Positions 16,196-26,291 of a stretch of DNA of 42,011 nt are shown in pieces. Each line of letters starts with the position of its first letter. The stretch's first letter is position 1. Where the stretch lies: assembly GCA_019244045.1 (NCBI GenBank), contig JAFATF010000468.1, forward strand, positions 1-42,011, read 5' to 3'. Below the pieces are notes generated by a model, which did no database searches, was not told where the DNA came from, and saw nothing but the letters and a program-made list of their open reading frames with translations. Source of the stretch: Acidobacteriota bacterium (lineage in GTDB: Bacteria; Acidobacteriota; Terriglobia; Terriglobales; Acidobacteriaceae). The translations under genes were made by a program, and so were the position numbers.

Positions 16196-18019
16196 ATGTC
16201 CAGCCTTGCCATGGAAGTCGAAACCAGTGGTCAAAGTAGAAATCGCCAGCTGGTCGAATGGGTGGAGCAAGTTGCCCGCCTATGCAATCCGGATCGCGTT
16301 CATTGGTGCGACGGGTCCGAACAGGAGTACCAGGCCATGATCCGGCTGATGTTGCTTGGCGGGGTTGCTGTTCCACTGGACTCGGAAAGACGACCCAACA
16401 GCGTGCTGGTGCGCTCGAACCCAGCTGATGTGGCCCGAGTGGAAGATCGCACGTTTATCTGCTCGGAGAAGCGCGAGGATGCCGGACCCACGAACAATTG
16501 GGAAGAACCGGAAAAGATGAAGAACACTCTGCGCCAGCTTTACTCGGGATGTATGGCGGGCCGAAGCATGTACGTGATCCCCTACAGCATGGGGCCTATC
16601 GGTTCACCGATTGCGAAGATTGGCGTCGAAATTAGCGATTCGCCCTATGTGGTGGCCAACATGCATATCATGGCGCGCGTCGGCCAGCGTGTTCTGGAAG
16701 TATTAGGCGAGGAGGGAGAATTCGTCCGTGGCCTGCATTCGCTCGGTGCGCCGCTCGGAGCCAACCAGCAGGATTCGAGTTGGCCGTGCAATGCCGAACA
16801 CAAGTACATTTGTCACTTTCCAGAGACTCGCGAGATTTGGTCTTACGGGTCCGGGTACGGCGGCAATGCGTTACTCGGCAAGAAGTGCCATGCCCTGCGC
16901 ATCGCTTCCGTTCAGGCGCGCGATGAAGGGTGGATGGCCGAGCACATGCTCATCCTGAAAATGACCAACCCCGCCGGCGAGGTCAAGTACTTTACCGGAG
17001 CATTTCCATCCGCCTGTGGGAAGACCAACCTAGCCATGCTGATTCCCACCATTGCGGGCTGGAAGGTCGAGACCGTGGGCGATGATATCGCGTGGATGAA
17101 GTTTGGCTCCGACGGCCGGCTTTATGCCATTAATCCGGAATACGGCTTCTTCGGCGTCGCCCCGGGTACTAGCACGAAATCCAACCTCAACGCCATGCTC
17201 GCGGTGACAAGAAATTCGATCTTCACCAACTGTGCCGTGACCCCGGAGGGCGACGTATGGTGGGAGGGGATGACGAATGACAAGCCGCCAGAGTTGATCG
17301 ACTGGCTGCGTCGGCCATGGACTCCCCAGTCCAATCGCAAGGCCGCGCATCCCAACGCGCGCTTTACAACCCCGGCCAGCCAATGTCCCGTGATCGCTCC
17401 CGAATGGCAGGATCCGGCAGGGGTTCCCATCGATGCCATCCTCTTCGGTGGACGCCGTGGCGGAATCGTTCCTCTCGTTATCGAAGCCTTCAACTGGACG
17501 CACGGAACTTTCCTGGGGGCAACCGCCAGCAGCGAAACCACCGCGGCATCGGCCGGCAAAGTGGGCCAATTGCGGCGGGATCCGATGGCCATGCTCCCGT
17601 TCTGCGGCTACCATATGGCCGACTATTTTGCCCACTGGCTCAAGATTGGTGCGCGAACTGACGCGAAGCTGCCCAGGGTCTATTACGTAAATTGGTTTCG
17701 GCAAGACGAGAACGGGAAATATCTGTGGCCCGGCTACGGAGAGAACAGCCGGGTTTTGGAGTGGATCTTTGATCGCTGCGACGGCAGAGTTCACGCCAAG
17801 GACACACCCATCGGCCGGCTGCCTGACCCGGACGATCTCGACTTACAGGGATTGAATCTCCCAACGTCGGACTTGCTGAAGCTGCTGAGCGTTGATAAAA
17901 CCGGCTGGCTCGGCGAAATTCCCTCTATCCGCCTGCACTTTCAGAAATTTGGCGACCGCTTGCCCCAGGAGCTGGCACGCCAAGTAGATGATCTAGAGAG
18001 GCGGTTACGAGCTACGTGA
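16196..18019 (+). CDS. pckG: Phosphoenolpyruvate carboxykinase (GTP)
   Basis: Interconverts oxaloacetate + GTP with PEP + CO2 + GDP, the entry to gluconeogenesis; cytoplasmic monomer. At 607 aa it has the standard length for the GTP class. The P-loop [11 protein letters not shown] (268-278) contains the hyper-reactive active-site Cys274 that marks GTP-dependent enzymes. Other signatures are [27 protein letters not shown], and [24 protein letters not shown] near the C-terminus. The ATG at 16196 has AGGAG seven bases upstream. The gene has a long leader with palindromes, suggesting regulated expression. Its stop lies 14 bp from the stop of convergent serA, so the two genes share a terminator region with no clear intrinsic terminator. 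Confidence 0.97.
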   Translation: MSSLAMEVETSGQSRNRQLVEWVEQVARLCNPDRVHWCDGSEQEYQAMIRLMLLGGVAVPLDSERRPNSVLVRSNPADVARVEDRTFICSEKREDAGPTNNWEEPEKMKNTLRQLYSGCMAGRSMYVIPYSMGPIGSPIAKIGVEISDSPYVVANMHIMARVGQRVLEVLGEEGEFVRGLHSLGAPLGANQQDSSWPCNAEHKYICHFPETREIWSYGSGYGGNALLGKKCHALRIASVQARDEGWMAEHMLILKMTNPAGEVKYFTGAFPSACGKTNLAMLIPTIAGWKVETVGDDIAWMKFGSDGRLYAINPEYGFFGVAPGTSTKSNLNAMLAVTRNSIFTNCAVTPEGDVWWEGMTNDKPPELIDWLRRPWTPQSNRKAAHPNARFTTPASQCPVIAPEWQDPAGVPIDAILFGGRRGGIVPLVIEAFNWTHGTFLGATASSETTAASAGKVGQLRRDPMAMLPFCGYHMADYFAHWLKIGARTDAKLPRVYYVNWFRQDENGKYLWPGYGENSRVLEWIFDRCDGRVHAKDTPIGRLPDPDDLDLQGLNLPTSDLLKLLSVDKTGWLGEIPSIRLHFQKFGDRLPQELARQVDDLERRLRAT

Positions 18020-18033
18020 GGCTGGCAGCTCGC

Positions 18034-19659
18034 TTAGCTGGAGCCCAGTAGGCGAATGGCTTTCGCCTGCTCGACTGCCGGAATCTTTCGCAGTTCGGCG
18101 AGCACCTCTTCCGGCGCCTGGCCATCGATGTGTACTACCGCAATGGCCTCAGGGTCCTTTTTCTCCCGCGCTTCTCCTGCCTTTGCGCTTGCCGGGCGGC
18201 GTCCCAGCGAGAAATTGGCGATATTAATCTCATGGTCGCCCAGAATCGTGCCCACACGCCCGATGACCCCCGGCACATCCCGGTTGCGGAGATAGATGAG
18301 ATTGCGCTCGAGCGGAGCCTCAACATCGATGCCATCGATGGCTAGCAGCCGAGGAGCGTAGCCATGCAGCACTGCGCCTTTGATTTGATGCTCCTCGGAA
18401 CTGGTCTTGAGTGCAATGCTGAGAACACTACCCGCCCCCCCCAGTCCGGCTCCTGCTTTGCGCGCTTCGCGAACCTCGAGGCCTCGCGCCTCGGCGATTG
18501 ATGCGGCATTGACAAGGTTGGCTTTTTCCTCCAGCGCCTCGTTCAGAATTCCTTTGATGGCTGCGTTGCGTACCAGTTCCGTCTTCCATTCCGCAATGTG
18601 GCCGCTATAACGAATGGCGATTTCTTCGACGCTGCCATTTGAGGCCTGTGCCAAGAAGCTCCCCAGCCCCTCGGCGAGGACAATATAGGGCTGCACCTGG
18701 AGGTACTCGTCATGGGAAACCGAGGGCACGTTCACCGCATTCTGGAATACACCGTGCTTCAAATATTCCTTGACCTGCATAGCGATCTGCACGCCGACGG
18801 CCTCCTGGGCCTCGTGCGTCGATCCCGCGATGTGTGGCGTCAGAACTACATTGGGCAAACAGATAAGGGGAGAGTCCTTGGGGGGCTCTTCGGCGAAAAC
18901 ATCGAGCGCGGCGGCTGCTACCTGCCCCTGCCGCAATGCGTTGACCAGGTCTAGTTCCTGAATCAGTTCGCCGCGCGCACAATTCACCAGGCGCACTCCT
19001 TTCTTCATCTGCGCGATGGTTTTGGCGTTGATCATGCCCGTCGTCTGGGCGGTCAGTCCAACGTGTAATGTCAGGTAGTCAGCCTGAGCGTAGAGTTCGA
19101 GTAAGGGGAGCATTGCAATGCTATGTTCTTTGGCCAAAGGTGCGGCCACAAACGGATCGTGCGCCACCAGCTCCATTCCAAATGCCCGCGCGCGGCGCGC
19201 CACTTCCATGCCGATGCGTCCCAGTCCCACAATACCCAGCACCTTGCCGCGCAGCTCCGTACCTTGCAGAGATTTTTTCTCCCATTGGCCGGCATGCATC
19301 AATTCGTTGGCACGCCCGATGAATCGCGCCATGGTCAGCATCAGCCCCAAGGTGTGTTCGGCCACGGCCACGGCATTGCCGCCGGGCGTATTCATCACGG
19401 CGATGCCTTTGCGGGTGGCGGCCTCGACATCAATATTGTCGACCCCAACCCCCGCCCGTCCAATGACCCGCAGCTTGTGGGCATGTGAGAGCAGGCTGCG
19501 ATCAACCTGAACCGAGGAGCGCACGATCAAAGCGTCGGCCGATTCCAATTGGCTCGCGAGCTGGCCATCCAACTGGTCGGGGCCGACGATGGTCCAGCCT
19601 GGCTCTTTCAGCGCCGCCAGGGCAGAGGGAGAAATCTTTTCTGCAACAACAATTTTCAT
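18034..19659 (-). CDS. serA: D-3-phosphoglycerate dehydrogenase (long form with ACT domain)
   Basis: First enzyme of serine synthesis: oxidises 3-phosphoglycerate to 3-phosphohydroxypyruvate with NAD+. Its 541 aa fit the long Type I form. The NAD motif is VGLGRIGMEVARRA (144-157). The catalytic set is Arg229 (NCARGE), Glu258 (FAEEPP) and His276 (TPHIAGSTHEAQ). An intervening (ASB) domain covers about 315-455, and a C-terminal ACT domain about 465-541 (IYLRNRDVPGVIGRVGTIL) probably allows serine feedback. The ACT domain carries an inserted charged segment (GRRPASAKAGEAREKKDPEA) between strands. Start ATG 19659 gives the typical MKIVVAEKIS. It lies 92 bp after nadD on the same strand. Confidence 0.96.
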   Translation of the reverse strand: MKIVVAEKISPSALAALKEPGWTIVGPDQLDGQLASQLESADALIVRSSVQVDRSLLSHAHKLRVIGRAGVGVDNIDVEAATRKGIAVMNTPGGNAVAVAEHTLGLMLTMARFIGRANELMHAGQWEKKSLQGTELRGKVLGIVGLGRIGMEVARRARAFGMELVAHDPFVAAPLAKEHSIAMLPLLELYAQADYLTLHVGLTAQTTGMINAKTIAQMKKGVRLVNCARGELIQELDLVNALRQGQVAAAALDVFAEEPPKDSPLICLPNVVLTPHIAGSTHEAQEAVGVQIAMQVKEYLKHGVFQNAVNVPSVSHDEYLQVQPYIVLAEGLGSFLAQASNGSVEEIAIRYSGHIAEWKTELVRNAAIKGILNEALEEKANLVNAASIAEARGLEVREARKAGAGLGGAGSVLSIALKTSSEEHQIKGAVLHGYAPRLLAIDGIDVEAPLERNLIYLRNRDVPGVIGRVGTILGDHEINIANFSLGRRPASAKAGEAREKKDPEAIAVVHIDGQAPEEVLAELRKIPAVEQAKAIRLLGSS

Positions 19660-19751
19660 GAAGGCCTGGGTTTATGAGAGTCGTGAAACTGGCCTTTGAT
19701 TGTAAACGGGACGCACTCTCCTCTGCCTCTGCTGGCTGCACTCTTCATTGG

Positions 19752-20465
19752 CTAGCCAAGCCTGGTTCCGAATCCAGGTGACCGTTCGTCGGCCTGGTAC
19801 AGCCCTGCCTTCTTGATGTACTCGGCGACGCTCTGTTCAACCAATTTGTTCAGCGGCTTGCGCGAGGCAACCGCCTGCCGAATGCGGGTTGCCGAAACGT
19901 TGTAGTCGAGGCTCGCAAGCAAATGCACGGTGGCCTTAGGCAAAATGAGATCGCCTTGGGCCGGTTGTTTTCGGAATGGTCGCGTCACCAGCTGGGGGGG
20001 ACGTAACTGCTGGGGAAGAGCTTGGGCCACGTCGGCAAGAGAATAACCCGGCCGGCTGGCCACAACGAACTCGCATTCTTCGAATAAAGCGCCGGCATCA
20101 TGCCAGGTTGCGATCTCGTGGAAGGCATCCATTCCCAGCAGTAAAAACAGCCGATCCGCCTTCTTCAACGTGCGTTTCAGACGTCGCACGGTGTCGATCG
20201 AATAGTTGGCAAAGCCCCTTTTCCCATTGTCCACCGGCGCCTCGAGCAGAGAGGGAAGGAAGTGGCGGCTGCCACTGGTCGCCAAAGCAACCATAGCGTA
20301 ACGGTGCGAAAACAGACTTATCGTCTGTGCCGGCTTGTGCGGCGGCAGGTTTGCGGGCACGAAGTAAATACGACCAAGCGTATAGGCGTCGCGAGCTGCA
20401 TTTGCCAGTGCGAGGTGTCCACGATGAATGGGATCGAAGGTACCGCCAAACAGTCCTATGTTCAT
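19752..20465 (-). CDS. nadD: Nicotinate-nucleotide adenylyltransferase
   Basis: Transfers AMP from ATP to nicotinate mononucleotide in NAD synthesis. ATG 20465 is chosen because the chain then begins MNIGLFGGTFDPIHRGHL, where the catalytic HxGH-type motif (H14-x2-H17) sits at its usual place. An upstream extension to 20567 is not protein-like. Later family elements are LFLLLGMDAFHEIATWHDAGALFEECEFVVASRPGY and the C-terminal NVSATRIRQAVA motif (ISSTxIR equivalent). At 237 aa it is slightly longer than usual. nadD often sits beside obgE and rsfS; neither is present here, where serA follows instead. Confidence 0.93.
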   Translation of the reverse strand: MNIGLFGGTFDPIHRGHLALANAARDAYTLGRIYFVPANLPPHKPAQTISLFSHRYAMVALATSGSRHFLPSLLEAPVDNGKRGFANYSIDTVRRLKRTLKKADRLFLLLGMDAFHEIATWHDAGALFEECEFVVASRPGYSLADVAQALPQQLRPPQLVTRPFRKQPAQGDLILPKATVHLLASLDYNVSATRIRQAVASRKPLNKLVEQSVAEYIKKAGLYQADERSPGFGTRLG

Positions 20466-20677
20466 AGGCGATGAGGTGTGTAGTTTCGGTGTTTTAGCCG
20501 TTACTTGCAAGATTCCCCGGTCAAAAGCTGTGAAACTGCGGTGGCACCCCCTGTGTTTATGGGCCATTCACCGTGAGCTGAGCTGGCTTGGCAAGGCGGT
20601 TGTGCCCACTGTCCAGCGGGACAGTCGCTGCCCGTGACCCGACAATGCACTATCGTAACTCGCCACCATGTTTCACA

Positions 20678-20697
20678 ATTAATACGATTAATACGAT
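20678..20697 (+). repeat. Tandem 9-bp repeat ahead of the hybrid kinase
   Basis: ATTAATACG occurs twice in direct succession (20678-20686, 20687-20695) followed by AT. It is an AT-rich island just ahead of the start at 20716 and supplies two overlapping -10-like TACGAT boxes (20683-20688, 20692-20697). It may be the promoter or a direct-repeat binding site for a response regulator. Confidence 0.35.
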
Positions 20698-20715
20698 CTT
20701 GGCCGAGGCTTGCGA

Positions 20716-22992
20716 GTGAAACTCCCCCATCACCTCCGCTCTCGCCTGCGCACAGGTATCGTTCCGCCACGGAGCGCCCCCGTTCTTCGCTACGGCGTTG
20801 CCGTTCTCAGCACAATCCTGGCCCTGATTCCGGCGCTGGTTCTATCCGACGTGGTCGAAAGCCGTCTGGTGGTCTTTGCCGTGGCCGTCATGGTTAGCGC
20901 CTGGTACGGCGGCTGGAAGCCTGGCCTGGTGGCGACTGCCTTCGCTCTTTCCGCCAATGCCTATTTTGCCTTGCACGGGGCCTCCTTCCGCCCCGACTTC
21001 CGCCGGGCTGTAGTTCATTTGGCCCTCTTCGTCTTTGTCGCCCTGCTCATTTGCTCGTTTAACGCTGCCCTGCGTTCTGCTCAGGAAGGTCTGCGACGTT
21101 CCGAGTCGAACTTCCGTTCGCTGGTGACCAACTCGCCTTACGGCATCTTCCGCTGTGACTCGCAGGGGATGATTCTCGATGCCAATCCGGCGTTCGTCGA
21201 GATGCTGGGCTATGATTCAGCGGCCGCGCTGGTCAATCGCAATTTAGGCGACCTTCACCGCAACCGCTCGGAGTGGTCCATCCTTAGCGTATATTTCTCC
21301 GCTTTGCGGGATTTCACGGGACTGACGGCTGAGTTGATTCGCCGGGATGAGGGCACGACCGCGGTTCGTCTCTCGGGCCGCGCCATTCGCGACGATCACA
21401 AGCAGATGACCAATTACGAGCTCTTTGCCGAAGATGTTACCGAGCGGCGCACGCTCGAGCAGCAACTGCGGCAGGCGCAGAAGATGGAAGCCGTGGGACG
21501 CCTGGCCGGCGGCATTGCCCATGATTTTAATAATCTGCTGATGGTCATTTCCGGTTATTGCGAATTTCTCCTGGAAAAAATTGGCGCAGACCCCGCCCTG
21601 CTGGGCCCTGCACAAGAGATCGCTAATGCCGCCGAGCGCGCCACTTCGCTAACCCGGCAGCTGCTGGCGTTCAGTCGTAAACAGATGCTTACACCCAAGA
21701 TCCTCGATCTCAATGCCGTGGTCACGGAAAACGCCAAAATGTTGACCCGCATGATCGGCGAGGATATCGACCTGGTGGTTGTACCCGGAATGGAATTGGG
21801 GGCCGTCAAGGCCGATCCGGGGCAGGTCGAGCAGGTGATCATGAACTTGGCGGTTAATGCCCGCGATGCCATGCCGCAGGGAGGCAAATTACAGATTGAA
21901 ACCAGCAATGCCAGGCTGGACGATGCCTTTGCTCGCTCTCATCCCGGTGTGCGCCCCGGCGAATATGTCAAGCTTTCGATCAGCGACACGGGTGAAGGCA
22001 TGGATGGGGAGACCCAGAGCCACATCTTCGAGCCGTTTTTCACCACCAAAGGGACCAAAGGGACAGGGCTGGGGCTTTCGACTGTCTATGGCATCGTCAA
22101 ACAGAGTGGTGGATATATCTGGGTTCAAAGCGACCTGGGTAAAGGAGCTACGTTCGAGGTGTACTTGCCGCGAGTCACCGAAAGCGGCGAGAGTGCCACG
22201 GCTGCGCCGTCGATTCTCCCGTCCAAACCGCCCCAGCGCAGCGAGACGATCCTCCTGGTGGAAGACGAATCCAACCTGCGCCGGTTAGCTTGTCAGTTCC
22301 TCGAAACCCAGGGCTACAACATTTTGGAGGCGGAGGACGGAGCAGCCGCTGTCCAGATCTGTGCCGCCCAGAAAGGCGAGATCGATTTGCTTCTCACCGA
22401 CGTGATCATGCCCGGCATGAACGGGCGCGAGCTGGCCAAGCGCATTATTTCCTTGCGTCCCGCCATCAAGGTGCTCTACATGTCGGGCTACACGGAAAAC
22501 ACCATCTCGCAAAACGGGACCCTCGATCCAGGAGTGAACCTGCTGCAAAAGCCTTTTAACCTGCAATTGCTGAAGGAGAAAATACGCGAGGTGCTCGACT
22601 CCGAATCACTCCCGCCGGAGGTCGTCGTGCGCTCCAGTTCAGCCGAGGGCATAACTACGCGCATCCCCAGCTTTCGCGCTCAGCGTTTCAAATTGCAGCT
22701 GCCCATTCGCTACCGTCCGGTGGGTGACGCGGACTGGCGGCGGGGGACGACTGAGAATATAAGTCGTTCGGGTGTCCTGTTCCGCGCGGAGGAGGCTCTG
22801 CAGCCTGCGGCCCAGCTGGAGATCAGTCTCGTCCTGCCTCCGGAAATTGCTGGTTTATCGGCGGCTGAGGTCGTCTGCCGAGGCGAGGTAGTGCGCACTG
22901 TCGAAGGCAGTCCACCGACACTGCACCCGGCGCTTGCGGCCAAGATCCTGCAATATCACTTTCAGCATGGATCGGGGATTCCCCAGGCGTAG
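20716..22992 (+). CDS. Hybrid sensor histidine kinase with receiver and C-terminal PilZ domain
   Basis: 758 aa from GTG 20716 (GAGG eight bases upstream; TTG 20710 is weaker). Order: a membrane-spanning N-terminus resembling the DUF4118/KdpD-type sensor region (about 24-120), PAS domain (about 130-245), HisKA with H-box HDFNN (His269), HATPase with N, G1 (DTGEGM) and G2 ([18 protein letters not shown]) boxes to about 490, then a receiver (510-630) with acidic pair EDE, phospho-Asp562 in [12 protein letters not shown], and KPF. Last is a PilZ-like domain (about 650-752). There NxSxxG is intact (NISRSG, 681-686), but the upstream RxxxR is changed to FRAQR. It probably senses a membrane or ligand cue, autophosphorylates and relays to its own receiver. 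No partner regulator gene is adjacent. Confidence 0.9.
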   Translation: MKLPHHLRSRLRTGIVPPRSAPVLRYGVAVLSTILALIPALVLSDVVESRLVVFAVAVMVSAWYGGWKPGLVATAFALSANAYFALHGASFRPDFRRAVVHLALFVFVALLICSFNAALRSAQEGLRRSESNFRSLVTNSPYGIFRCDSQGMILDANPAFVEMLGYDSAAALVNRNLGDLHRNRSEWSILSVYFSALRDFTGLTAELIRRDEGTTAVRLSGRAIRDDHKQMTNYELFAEDVTERRTLEQQLRQAQKMEAVGRLAGGIAHDFNNLLMVISGYCEFLLEKIGADPALLGPAQEIANAAERATSLTRQLLAFSRKQMLTPKILDLNAVVTENAKMLTRMIGEDIDLVVVPGMELGAVKADPGQVEQVIMNLAVNARDAMPQGGKLQIETSNARLDDAFARSHPGVRPGEYVKLSISDTGEGMDGETQSHIFEPFFTTKGTKGTGLGLSTVYGIVKQSGGYIWVQSDLGKGATFEVYLPRVTESGESATAAPSILPSKPPQRSETILLVEDESNLRRLACQFLETQGYNILEAEDGAAAVQICAAQKGEIDLLLTDVIMPGMNGRELAKRIISLRPAIKVLYMSGYTENTISQNGTLDPGVNLLQKPFNLQLLKEKIREVLDSESLPPEVVVRSSSAEGITTRIPSFRAQRFKLQLPIRYRPVGDADWRRGTTENISRSGVLFRAEEALQPAAQLEISLVLPPEIAGLSAAEVVCRGEVVRTVEGSPPTLHPALAAKILQYHFQHGSGIPQA

Positions 22993-23330
22993 ACCTGCCC
23001 CGCTCTCCTCACTCCTGCCTGACCATGGTGCGCACAGGAGGTAGATGAGTGTCGAACCCAGGCAACCGCTGCGGCCAAGCGCCGAGTGCATGCTATATGT
23101 AATCGCCTTAACCTGCCGACCTGCGCACGAAACGATAAATTCCCCAAGAACCCTGTGCCAGCGGCGCCGCAATCATTGCTGCCGGGCGATGGGCGGCCCG
23201 TCGGAGCGACCTAGCGACATTCGACGCGGTGCTCGTCGCCAGCATCTTCATCGCTGATTGCCGAAGCTGCATGCGCCAGCAACCTTCGATCATCTCGGTC
23301 ATTTTGCCTTGAACCGGGTAGTAGTTGTTC
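22993..23330. other. Spacer between kinase and permease genes
   Basis: 338 bp between convergent genes. Apart from one small minus-strand frame (23108-23302, listed separately) nothing gene-like is seen. A loose inverted repeat CTCCTG / CAGGAG near 23012-23040 is too weak to call a terminator. Confidence 0.4.
23108..23302 (-). CDS. Possible small protein (64 aa) after the permease
   Basis: ATG 23302 has AAGG four bases upstream and lies 29 bp beyond the permease stop on the same strand. The product (MTEMIEGCWRMQLRQSAMKM...SWGIYRFVRRSAG) is basic, helix-prone and contains no known motif. It could be a genuine small protein of the permease operon or a chance frame. Confidence 0.25.
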   Translation of the reverse strand: MTEMIEGCWRMQLRQSAMKMLATSTASNVARSLRRAAHRPAAMIAAPLAQGSWGIYRFVRRSAG

Positions 23331-24587
23331 CTACTCGTACCGAAGTGCTTCAACCGGATCGAGTCTAGAAGCACGCATCGCCGGGACAAAGCCGCTCACC
23401 ACACCTACCAGGAGTAGCACCGCGGTTGAGGTCAGGATGGTGAAAAGAGAGATGCGCAGGTGGATGTCGCCTTGACCCGAAGTGTCTTCAAACAGCGGAC
23501 CCATCAGCGGCAACGTCCCTACCGCGGCAGCGATCAGATAGGAGAGGATGATGCCCAAAGCACCCCCCAACAGCATGATCATCAAAGTCTCGGCCAGGAA
23601 CTGCAAGCGTATGTGCAGTTTCTTGGCTCCAAGCGCGCGTCTCAGGCCAATCTCTCGAATGCGTTCCTCCACCGAGACCAGCATGATGTTCATGACGCCC
23701 ACCCCTCCGATACCGAGGGTCAGAGTCCCGATGAAGGTGAGCAGCACCTCCAGGCCGATCGTGATGCCGTCAATGATGGGGCGGAACTCGTCCCTTCCGA
23801 ACATCTGAATTGCCTTTGCATCGGTGGGAGAGAACTGCTGGCGTGTGGCAATGGCGGCCAGGAATTGTGCCATGGCGCGCTTTTCGAACTGGGGTGCGAC
23901 GGGCTGAAACACCATCACTTGCGCGTCCTTGGTGTCCCATAATTCACTGGCGGCGGAAAAAGGAATCCATACCGATTCGTCATCGCTCGAAAAGTAATTG
24001 CTCATCTGAATCTTGCGAGCCATTATGCCCACCACGGTGAAGCGGACGCCGCCAATCTCGACTTGTTCCCCCACGGCAGGCCGTCCGCTGAATAGCTGCT
24101 CTTTGACGCGGCCGCCCAGGAAGCACACGCGGCGATGTTCGAGCTCGTCGGAAGAATTGAGCCAGCGACCCTCTGACGGCACCTCGTTGCGCATCTCTCC
24201 ATACTCGGGGCAAACGCCGCGAATCGCTGCCGTGCCCACCATGCGATCGCTATAGCCGATGCCCGGACGCCCCACGCTTTCGCGACAGACGTATTTGATC
24301 AGGGGAGCCGTCTGCTTCACCATGTCCAGATCGGTCTGCTCGAACACCACTTTCTTGCCTGCCCTCTGCCCTCCCGGCTGTTCGCTGGTTTGTTGCGGCC
24401 AGGCGATCACCACGCTTTTTCCGAATGCATCGAAGCCGCCTACCAGGATGTTGCGGAAGCTCGAGCCATACGCGATCAGAAGTGTAACCGTCACGATGCC
24501 CCAGACTATGCCCGCCATAGTGAGAGCCGTGCGCGTGCGGTTCCGCTTCAGGGCAGTCCAGGACTCGCGGATGATCTCGCTCAGCAT
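23331..24587 (-). CDS. MacB-type ABC transporter permease (FtsX fold), second of a pair
   Basis: 418 aa from ATG 24587 (AGG nine bases upstream; GTG 24596 is possible). Topology is that of the MacB/LolCE/FtsX class. One N-terminal helix (RTALTMAGIVWGIVTVTLLIAYGS) is followed by a large periplasmic MacB-PCD domain (about 50-290) and three C-terminal helices. Between the first two of these is the typical cytoplasmic coupling motif VEERIREIGLRRALGAKKLHI, which contacts an ATPase. The end AMRASRLDPVEALRYE is also typical. Such permeases work in mechanotransmission, moving substrates from the periplasm or outer leaflet outward. No ATPase domain is fused or adjacent. It follows its paralogue by 81 bp. 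Confidence 0.88.
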   Translation of the reverse strand: MLSEIIRESWTALKRNRTRTALTMAGIVWGIVTVTLLIAYGSSFRNILVGGFDAFGKSVVIAWPQQTSEQPGGQRAGKKVVFEQTDLDMVKQTAPLIKYVCRESVGRPGIGYSDRMVGTAAIRGVCPEYGEMRNEVPSEGRWLNSSDELEHRRVCFLGGRVKEQLFSGRPAVGEQVEIGGVRFTVVGIMARKIQMSNYFSSDDESVWIPFSAASELWDTKDAQVMVFQPVAPQFEKRAMAQFLAAIATRQQFSPTDAKAIQMFGRDEFRPIIDGITIGLEVLLTFIGTLTLGIGGVGVMNIMLVSVEERIREIGLRRALGAKKLHIRLQFLAETLMIMLLGGALGIILSYLIAAAVGTLPLMGPLFEDTSGQGDIHLRISLFTILTSTAVLLLVGVVSGFVPAMRASRLDPVEALRYE

Positions 24588-24668
24588 GAAAAACACCTTT
24601 TAAGCCGCAGGCGTGCTGCCGCCTGCGATAGATGAAGCTTCCGATCCCTGGTTCCTGCTGGAATCTTG

Positions 24669-25928
24669 CTATCCGCCTGGCTCGTAGCGCAGCGCTTCTA
24701 TGGGATCGACCGAGGCTGCTCTGCGCGCCGGATAGAGAGCGGAAACGATAGCGATGCTGCCCAGCAAGGCAGACGCCAGCAGGCCCGTCGTCCAGGTCGG
24801 CAGCAGGCCGGCAAAAAAGTCGGGCATAGGCAACAGGTCCACGAGTTGGCACAGGCCAAAGGCGACCATCAGGCCAAGCCCACCGCTTACCAGCGCCATG
24901 ACGAGAGCCTCGATGAAGAATTGTTGCAGGATGTTACGCGCCGGGGCACCCAAAGCCTTGCGCACCCCAATCTCGCGCGTGCGCTCTCGCACAGAGACCA
25001 GCATGACGTTCATCACTCCCAACCCGCCCAAAAGCAAGGTCACCATGCCGACCGCGCCCAAGAAATATTTCATGCCGTTGGTCATGGTGGCAAAGGCTTG
25101 TGCCTCCTGCACGGTATCCCAGATCGGGCACGCTTCCTTATCGGCCGGATCATAGCGATGCAGGGTGGCAAGGGCCTTTCGCACCTCTGCCTTGCACGCC
25201 TCGTGTTGCTCGACGGAGCGGGGGGTGACCAACATCTGGTCGAAAGTGTAGGGAGTCCCCGGGGGCTTGTCCGGAAAGTCCCGGCGCATGGCGGAAAAAG
25301 GAAGGAAAATTTTGTTGACATCCCAGCCGTCGTAGCTGGAGTCCTGCTTTTTCTTGGCCATGACACCGATTACGGTATAAGGAATATCGTTCAAGTAAAC
25401 CGCATGGTCGATGCCATCGTTCATGGGAAACAACTGCTTGGCCGCATCGGTGCCAAGGAAGGCCACCCGACGCGCTTCCCTAAGATCATCGATGTTATAG
25501 AAACGGCCCTTGGCGATGTCCAAGCTGCGGATCTCGCCAAAGGGTGGATAGGATCCGGTTACGGTAAATGCCGCCGCGTTGTAAGCGGTGTGCGAGCGCA
25601 CGCTGTCCTGCTCGAGCTCAGGAATCGCATACTGGCAATCCGACGATTGAGCTTGAACGTAGGCCACATCGCGATCTTCCCACCGCACCTCGCGTCCGGC
25701 CCGTTGCCCGCCGGCCTGCAAGCTGGTGCGGCCGTGGAAGACGATCATGATATCTTTGCCTAATGTCTCGGCCTGCTTTTGCTGCCCCACCCTGAGTCCC
25801 TCCCCGGCGGCGACCATCAGAACAATGGAAACAATCCCCCAGGCGATACCAAACATCGTTAATGAGGTTCGCAGCTTGTGAAGCCAGAGGGTCTGGAGGA
25901 CATCGTGGATGAGATCGCGGAAGACCAT
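24669..25928 (-). CDS. MacB-type ABC transporter permease (FtsX fold), first of a pair
   Basis: 419 aa. Same fold as the gene downstream: an N-terminal helix (RTSLTMFGIAWGIVSIVLMVAAGEG), a periplasmic domain of about 240 residues, and three C-terminal helices with the coupling loop VRERTREIGVRKALGAPARNI and the ending SVDPIEALRYEPGG. The two proteins are clearly paralogues, most similar in the transmembrane and coupling parts. They could form a heterodimer like LolC/LolE. The ATP-binding subunit and any MacA-type adaptor must be encoded elsewhere. The ATG at 25928 has no clear ribosome binding site. The 363-bp region upstream is shared with the divergent b561/YceI genes. Confidence 0.88.
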   Translation of the reverse strand: MVFRDLIHDVLQTLWLHKLRTSLTMFGIAWGIVSIVLMVAAGEGLRVGQQKQAETLGKDIMIVFHGRTSLQAGGQRAGREVRWEDRDVAYVQAQSSDCQYAIPELEQDSVRSHTAYNAAAFTVTGSYPPFGEIRSLDIAKGRFYNIDDLREARRVAFLGTDAAKQLFPMNDGIDHAVYLNDIPYTVIGVMAKKKQDSSYDGWDVNKIFLPFSAMRRDFPDKPPGTPYTFDQMLVTPRSVEQHEACKAEVRKALATLHRYDPADKEACPIWDTVQEAQAFATMTNGMKYFLGAVGMVTLLLGGLGVMNVMLVSVRERTREIGVRKALGAPARNILQQFFIEALVMALVSGGLGLMVAFGLCQLVDLLPMPDFFAGLLPTWTTGLLASALLGSIAIVSALYPARRAASVDPIEALRYEPGG

Positions 25929-26291
25929 GGTGATTGGACGGGCGGGCTGATTTCTTGTGAGCCGCCCTGCTGCCTGGTACGCAAATTGCCTGCGATTGGT
26001 TCATCAACGTTCGTGCGCAGTTGAGGGTTTTTCTTCGCGCAGCCGTAACTGACAGTTGAATAGCTACTTAGAATTAGCCCAAGTTCATCTGATGGCGCGC
26101 CCTCCCCTTCACGGGTTCCGAACGTTAGCTACCTTGACTCACAGTCTCTACGATCTCGGGAAGTGTTTAAAGCAAGCAGGTTTCGATAAATCTTGAGCCC
26201 GTCAGACATCAACTGCAATGAGCCCGGCATCCCACCGAGCGTGATCCGTGGCATTCAAAGCATGTTTCCGTTATTTTGCCGGGCCAACCGC
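25929..26291. other. Divergent spacer upstream of permeases and b561/yceI pair
   Basis: 363 bp without a convincing gene. A TTGACT (26134-26139) on the plus strand is a possible -35 element, but no good -10 stands 16-18 bp further on. Starts at 26193 (TTG) and 26262 (ATG) extend the b561-like frame into this region, but the segment before 26262 is not protein-like. Confidence 0.4.
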
